DNA of 64,000 nucleotides from Gymnopus androsaceus JB14 (lineage: Eukaryota; Basidiomycota; Agaricomycetes; Agaricales; Omphalotaceae), in the NCBI GenBank assembly GCA_009733575.1, contig ML769581.1:51319-115318 (forward strand), written 5' to 3'. This document shows positions 58,901-64,000 of the stretch, piece after piece. How positions within the stretch are numbered: position 1 is the first letter of the stretch; each line of letters begins with the position of its first letter. The notes beneath the pieces were generated by a model. The model was not told where the DNA came from and searched no databases. It worked only from the letters and a program-made list of their open reading frames with translations. The position numbers were made by a program, and so were the translations under genes.

Positions 58901-60227
58901 CTAGATTTGGAACTGGGTGAGGCGAGAGGGGATGGGAGCCGTGAACAGGTAAGAGGAACTTGGTTTGGTTGATTTTTTATGACACATGCTGAATGGTCTT
59001 TCGGTGGTGTAGAATATTTTTGTCTATCTACTGGGATGGATGCTCCTCTTTGATTTATTCGCGGATACGGTGCGTTAGCTTCTTCATTTTTTGGGCTTCT
59101 TCGTTGGAAACTGACATTTGTGTTTGTGTAGTCGGTAAAAGTGCGAATGAGCTATATCGAACAGCTTCGTAGTTCTGGTATCATCGAGGCGCATTTCATA
59201 CCAAACATGTTCGCACTTTTAAGTCTAGATAATGGGATTGTCAAGGCTTTCAAATTGGATATGTGGGCTGTAGACGAGTTCTATGTTCAGTGTGAGTTTT
59301 TCGTGCTGTATTCTGTTTTTTTCTTTCAATCTCATGCTGTTCATTGGTCCATAGTCTACGAACCAGGCTCCTTCTCTGGCATCACAACTCTTGCCGCGCA
59401 TCTATACTACCGCGCACTACTCACCGTTCCCTCCCTCATCCACAGCTGGGTACTCGATTGCCGAGACCGTCAACTGTCGTCCACAATCGCGACTTACACC
59501 TCTGCACACTTTTCCCCAGTTCTCATCCGCGCAGAGCTCGACCACGTTAAGCGTAGCACCGAAGGTCAATCAGAGTTGGCGCCATCGAATTCGGGCGAGG
59601 ACGACTCGAACCAGCTCACAGTCAAAGTCGCTTCGGGGGCAGTGAACGAGGTTACTGCGTTGTATTCGGTCGATGAGCAGCAGTTGGAGATCCGGCTGAG
59701 GATTCCGAGTGATTGGCCATTGCATCGGGTTGAGATTAGGGATACGAAAAAAATTGGGGTGGATGATAATCGCTGGCGGGCGTGGATTTTGGGGGTTCAG
59801 CAGACAATTTGGGCGCAGGTGGGTATATTAGTACATTTTACATGCAAGTTAACTAATGAAGAACCTTTCTTGCGCGTGTAGAATGGCCGGATTGTAGATG
59901 GGTTAGCGTTATTCAAGAAGAACGTCACGCTGCATTTCGCAGGTCAAGTCGAGTGTGCGATATGCTATTCGTGCGTTTCCGTTTGTGTTCATTAGAACTC
60001 TTACTGAATTTCTTACTTTTCTGTAGGATTATCAGTGTCATGGACGGCTCGTTACCCAAAAAACCGTGCAACACATGTAAAAATCGGTTCCATGCCGGTT
60101 GTTTGTTCAAAGTATGTACATCCTAGCGTTCTCGCTATCTTAGAGAGATTCTGAATCCCGTTTTTAGTGGTTCAACTCGAGCCATTCCTCAAGTTGTCCT
60201 TTGTGTCGGTCGGATATCTTACATTAG
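52946..60227 (+). CDS. LTN1: Listerin, ribosome quality control RING ubiquitin ligase
   Basis: Ltn1 binds 60S subunits with stalled nascent chains and ubiquitinates them. The N-terminal part has the Lys/Pro-rich leader and KKDAKALFKKERQKAYIAP, KPAPVRRDPLD, LPGELVLVLRSL, then KAIKTREKALEELMSGWV. Long helical-repeat arms follow: LPELLIHPSRQLRLGAANVQ, SVAREAWAALTAARIGL, KAAWRLLGAVVDVHV, and KLLVLVEVLLGLNLLLL near 56,470. The C terminus is DGLALFKKNVTLHFAGQVEC then the RING: CAIC, IISVMDGSLPKKPCNTCKNR, FHAGCLFKWFNSS, CPLCRSDILH, stop at 60227. Around 12 exons. The reading is broken by a two-base loss at 55,768-55,786 and a one-base gain near 56,131, both absent from the 40 kb copy. The start lies at the junction with a foreign repeat, so the true 5' end may be missing. 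Confidence 0.85.
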
Positions 60228-61734
60228 TGCTCATATTATAATAAGTTTGTAAAGTCTGTGAGTCAGTAAAAAACAAATATGAAAACAAATATGTGATTCG
60301 AAATGCAGATTTGGATATCATGGCACCGGTTGGACAAGCAAAGATTTTTCGGAGGAACTTTGTGCCATACGAGCATACATACTTGTAAAGGCTAAGGCTA
60401 CATCGTAAAGAACCGTGTTTTGGTTGACCAGGTTGACCGGGTTTTTAGGTTGCCCACAAGTTACAACCTACTAAATCATTGTCAATGTTGTGACTATAGG
60501 TCCTCCATCGAGCTCAATTGTTGGGAAACTCCTCGTGGAGCATGAAGAAGCTTCGACGCGACCTCAAAGAGCCCTGAAGCGCGCTTCCCATGCTCGGCAG
60601 CGTCGGTCAAGATTAAATAGGACCACCTGGATACCGGGTTGCAGCCAAAACCGAGATAAATTCAGTAATACACGCGGACTGTGAAAGAACAATGAACTTC
60701 AATGGCGGCCAGCACTCTTCTTACTCACCTCCAGTGGTCCTCAGTGGAGTCCACTGCAGCGAAACTTTGATATCAAACAAACGGTGAAAGCCAGTGGCTT
60801 TTGCCATTTGTTAGTTTTTCTACTCTACATTAATCTCAATATTCAAAAGACTATGGCATAGAAGGCGTAACAGTGCCAGTTCAGAAAGTTTACATCGTAC
60901 AATATGAAAGTCATTGGAAGTCACCGGTATTTACCTTTCCTGCGCTCAAAATTCCAATAAAAACCGTTGACCCTCAACTGAAGAATGAGCAGAGAGACAG
61001 TGAAAGTCAATGAAAGTCACTACCTATAATGGGCGAAATCATCGAAATTGAGCTGCGATAGCAGGTGAAAGTCAGTAAGAGTCAATGGAGAAGCTGACAA
61101 CATTCACCTATAATGAGTGAGAATCTCAATGGTCTCCGTTGAGCTGGTTGTGCCATAGGAGCTAAAAGTCAGCAAAAGTCAATGGAAAACAATGATGTTC
61201 ACCTCCAGGAACTAACAAAGTCCAATAACTTTCACTGAAGTCAGCCAGCCATAGGACACAAAAGCCAGCAGAAGTCAATGGAAGAATGATGATATTCACC
61301 TATCATAGGTGAGAACTTCAATGGCTTTCATGGCAAAAGTCAATGGAAAAATGATGATGTTTCCTGCCATAGGAGGGAAAAGTCAGTGGGATAACAATGG
61401 CGTTCACTTAAAATAAGCAATAACAATGATGACTTGCATTGTCGTTGGCCTGCCGTATGAGGCAAAAGTCAACGAAAGCCAGCGAAAAACCAACGTCTAC
61501 CTGCTCAGATGGGGGAAAAGTGCGAACGGTCAATCGCAAGTTTGAAGTTGGGCAGCGCATGGGGAAGTGTGGCAGCGGCGGGAACCGGTAAATGTGCATT
61601 CGGGATGAAGATGTGACAGTGAATGCTGAGGCAGCAGTAAAGCGAGCGGTTTGATCTTGTTCTACAGAGGACAAGTTGGATATGTCCATGCATCTAGAAG
61701 AATAACATACCCTGCTTGACGTTGCTTTCTCCGG
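60228..61734. repeat. degenerate minisatellite, about 60,690-61,500, in gene-free DNA
   Basis: Recurrent blocks such as AAAAGTCAGCAAAAGTCAATGG, AATGATGATRTTCACCT and CCATAGGAG are repeated with irregular spacing of about 45-105 bases, all in the same orientation. Units are diverged. From 60,228 to 60,690 there is nothing recognisable. Confidence 0.7.
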
Positions 61735-61925
61735 TCTCCCTCATTCCCTGTCCTTTCTCTCTCGCCTACTTTCCCCTTTTCTGCGGCAGAAGTGACTGTT
61801 GTGATTATCGATCCATTGGATTCGGATACGTTTTGTGCTCCGGCGAGAGCGTGGATTTCATCAATGAAGATGATGGAGGGCTTGGATTTGCGGGCTAGCT
61901 AGATGAATTGTTGACGAGCTTATAA
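61735..61925 (-). pseudogene. relic of a VPS4-like AAA ATPase (Walker B segment)
   Basis: The minus strand encodes LARKSKPSIIFIDEIHALAG then AQNVSESNGS, the Walker B region of AAA ATPases of the Vps4/katanin/spastin type. Just upstream, where the family has a QLFE-like sequence, there is QFI and a TAG stop. No Walker A or second region of homology is found nearby, so this is a degenerate fragment. Confidence 0.6.
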
Positions 61926-63367
61926 ACCACTGTATAGTTCACAATGCTTGGAAAGCTTCGCTAAATATGAGGTTAGTATGAAATGGAGGGGAATTGACAT
62001 GGAAAGAAGCGCACACGGAAGAAGAGAAGGAGTACTAGTAGGAGGATTGTTAAACCAGTGAAATGCCTCGGCTGCTACTGGTCTCCATCTCGGAGCTGGG
62101 ACTCGGAAAGAAAGCTTGCATTGAAGAAAAATGTCGGGAGCCAACGGGGAGGATCACGATTACCAAACACAAAATGACTCGAAGAAAAAAACATTCCATT
62201 GCCCAACGATTCCCGACATGAAAAACAGTGAGGATCAACGTTTGAGGCAAGCCACAAAGAAAAGGCCCATGTCCTAAGTCTGTGGATTTGACAAAAAATT
62301 CAAGTTTTTCAAGTGTCAAAAAAGAGAAAAAAGAAAGAAAAGAGGAAAAGTTTATTAAACATGACCTCGATGTATTGCACGCGTTTTTAGAGCCCAATAT
62401 ACGTTGTATGTCATATAGCACACATGTCCCAAGCGAAATCAAGATGATTTCAAGTCGCCGGGCCTACCCGCTTTGAATGCCCATGTCCCAAGTTCCGATA
62501 CGGAATTATCCCCGAATAAGCTTAGGACCCAGCCAATCGTATTCAAGATTTTACAAATCGGCAGCGGCAAGGAAATTAGCGCTAACGCGCTAACGGCTTT
62601 ACAGGCCTGTTTCGAACCTCCTACAGGCTGTTCATAAAACTTTTTTTTTTTTCATGAAATTTTCATCCAAATTTCTTCATAGAGGGCTCGTATTGAAGCC
62701 GTAAATAAATACTACAAACAACGATTTGACTTAAGCAGTAATTCCCAAAGGTCAATCTCCGCAGCCTTTGCTAGTTTGATAATACTATGAGTTTCTCTGT
62801 AAATTCTCAATCAAATTTCTTTATTTAGGGCTCGTTTTCAAACATAATATACACTGCTTGTACAGTATAAGCTGCCTAGGTTGTTTTTTGAGACTCACAT
62901 CACTGGGACCCTTGCAATTCTGGCTGGGTAGTATGAGCAGGGCCCAGGCACACCCTTTGTTCAGTGAGTTGCAGTTCAAATTTGGATATCAGGGTCTATT
63001 TGTAGAGCATAGATTTAAACTTTAATAGATATTTTTATGTCCTGGCATTTGCTTTACATGCCCAATGTTTGGATCACTTACAAGTTGGATTAGTAGGTAC
63101 TGTAAGAAAAGTCCATATTTTCTTGTTGAAAATATCATTCAATGGTTTTGTTGGGGGCATATTGGATGTGTTAGACTCTATGTACATTGATTATACATTG
63201 AAGAACTATTTCCTTAATAAATGAATACAACTGTACTTATATTACTGTATCTAAGGTCACAAGCTACATAGTGACATTTCCCTAGTGACTCCCTAGCTTC
63301 TCTTTGCAAGCTGCTTCTCAGACAACCGTACTTTCTTTAGAGCTTTCAACTCTATTGATGGGAACTA
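61926..63367. other. AT-richer stretch with no gene recognised
   Basis: Contains a weak internal repeat (two blocks with AAATTTCTTCATAGAGGGCTC and AAATTTCTTTATTTAGGGCTC at about 62,670 and 62,812) and a 13-base T run near 62,641. From about 62,600 the sequence is AT-richer than the rest of the window, which suggests a different origin. Confidence 0.5.
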
Positions 63368-64000
63368 ATGCAAGCAGCATTGAAGCCATTCCATGATCTT
63401 CTGGCTGCCAGTGATAACTACACAGTAACCCTTGATGCACAGATGGTGCCTGAGTTTGTGCCAAAGATTCCTATTGGAGAGGTAGATAAATGCTACGTCA
63501 AAATGGTAAGTGATTCATATTGAAAGTCTTACAGAATTCTTAAGTTTTGTTTTGTGCAAATATAGATTTTGACAGTCTTGATCTTTTTTCATTTGATACT
63601 CTGAATCCGGAGCCCATCACTGAGACCCCACAGTCTCAATACATTCAGGTGCAATCAGAAATTCTGGTAGCTAGTGCTGAAGTTGGGGACACAACTCCAG
63701 AGATGCAGCATGGGGAAAGTTCACACAATGCAGATGAAAGTGAACAAATACCAGTATCATCTCAAATTCAGCCATCAGCCTCCTCCTCTTCACAAACCCA
63801 ACAAACAGTTATTGACAGCAATATTGCCACTACATCTACACCAATTTTCACAATTGGTGCTGCTCCATCTGTTACATCAAGTCAGAAGCGGGCACGGCGG
63901 TGTGCAATTTGTGTTAGTGCAAATTGTGCACGGAGAGCTGAGTGCAAGGGGTCTGGCAGTCGCAAGTTATGCCTGTGTAATCATCCACAAGTGGTAAGGG
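63368..64000 (+). CDS. unknown protein with Cys-rich motif, 3' partial
   Basis: Exon A from 63,368 (MQAALKPFHDLLAASDNYTV then EFVPKIPIGEVDKCYVKM) ends at a GTAAGT donor at 63,506; earlier exons may exist. A second open frame from about 63,562 to the donor-like GTAAGG at the window end encodes FDSLDLFSFDTLNPEPITET and a long Ser/Gln/Thr-rich acidic stretch. It ends in the basic KRARR and a Cys motif, C-x2-C-x4-C-x5-C-x8-C-x-C-x2-H, likely zinc-binding. The two exons do not join in phase by strict GT-AG rules; one base is off. The family is not recognised. Its low-complexity acidic region, Cys motif and AT-rich context would fit a transcription-factor-like or mobile-element protein. Truncated by the window. 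Confidence 0.5.

Noticed and set aside
62050..62442. 130-codon minus-strand frame rich in hydrophobic residues
   Set aside because: No motif, low complexity, AT-rich, and likely the complement of A/G-rich spacer.

Overview
The window is nuclear DNA of a filamentous basidiomycete, most likely a mushroom-forming agaricomycete. Genes are split by many short introns (about 50-70 nt, GT-AG with occasional GC-AG). The families present are a GPI-type chitin deacetylase, an etherase-type glutathione transferase, an FCY2-like permease, expanded RBR ubiquitin ligases and a DUF6589-like mobile-element protein. Gene borders below were read by eye from splice signals and family motifs, so internal exon ends are approximate unless stated.

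1-30 kb is an ordinary gene-bearing segment. In order it holds a chitin deacetylase (-), an exomer ChAPs cargo adaptor (-), a glutathione transferase with a duplicated promoter (-), a small putative membrane or secreted protein (-), an aminopeptidase P with a frameshift in its HGTGHG motif (-), a secreted unknown protein (+), an NCS1 purine-cytosine permease followed by a decayed tandem copy (+), three tandem copies of a small membrane protein (-), orotate phosphoribosyltransferase (+) and a Derlin (-). Chitin deacetylase and the ChAPs adaptor both relate to chitin and the cell wall.

30-53 kb is a rearranged duplication zone. Its founding unit is an RBR ubiquitin ligase with an N-terminal cysteine-protease-like domain, convergent with a secreted three-module protein. 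Pieces of this pair recur at 43.8-46.5, 47.3-50.3 and 50.3-52.9 kb in both orientations, mostly truncated or frameshifted. Mixed among them are a copy of Derlin exon 1, two pieces of the Listerin gene, a solo LTR in an intron, an assembly gap, a roughly 100-base poly(A) tract and an indel-rich stretch. At 35,368-39,875 lies a DNA transposon with 18-bp inverted ends and a 9-bp target duplication. A matching empty site is present elsewhere in the window. It carries a DUF6589-like gene and a truncated RecQ-like helicase.

53-64 kb holds the Listerin (Ltn1) ubiquitin ligase gene, a degenerate minisatellite, a relic of a VPS4-like AAA ATPase, and at the right edge an AT-richer gene with a cysteine-rich motif, cut by the window end. 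Derlin, Listerin and the RBR ligases all act in ubiquitin-dependent protein quality control; this may be coincidence, but fragments of all three have been shuffled together. Some of the repetition could be two haplotypes of a dikaryon joined in the assembly.
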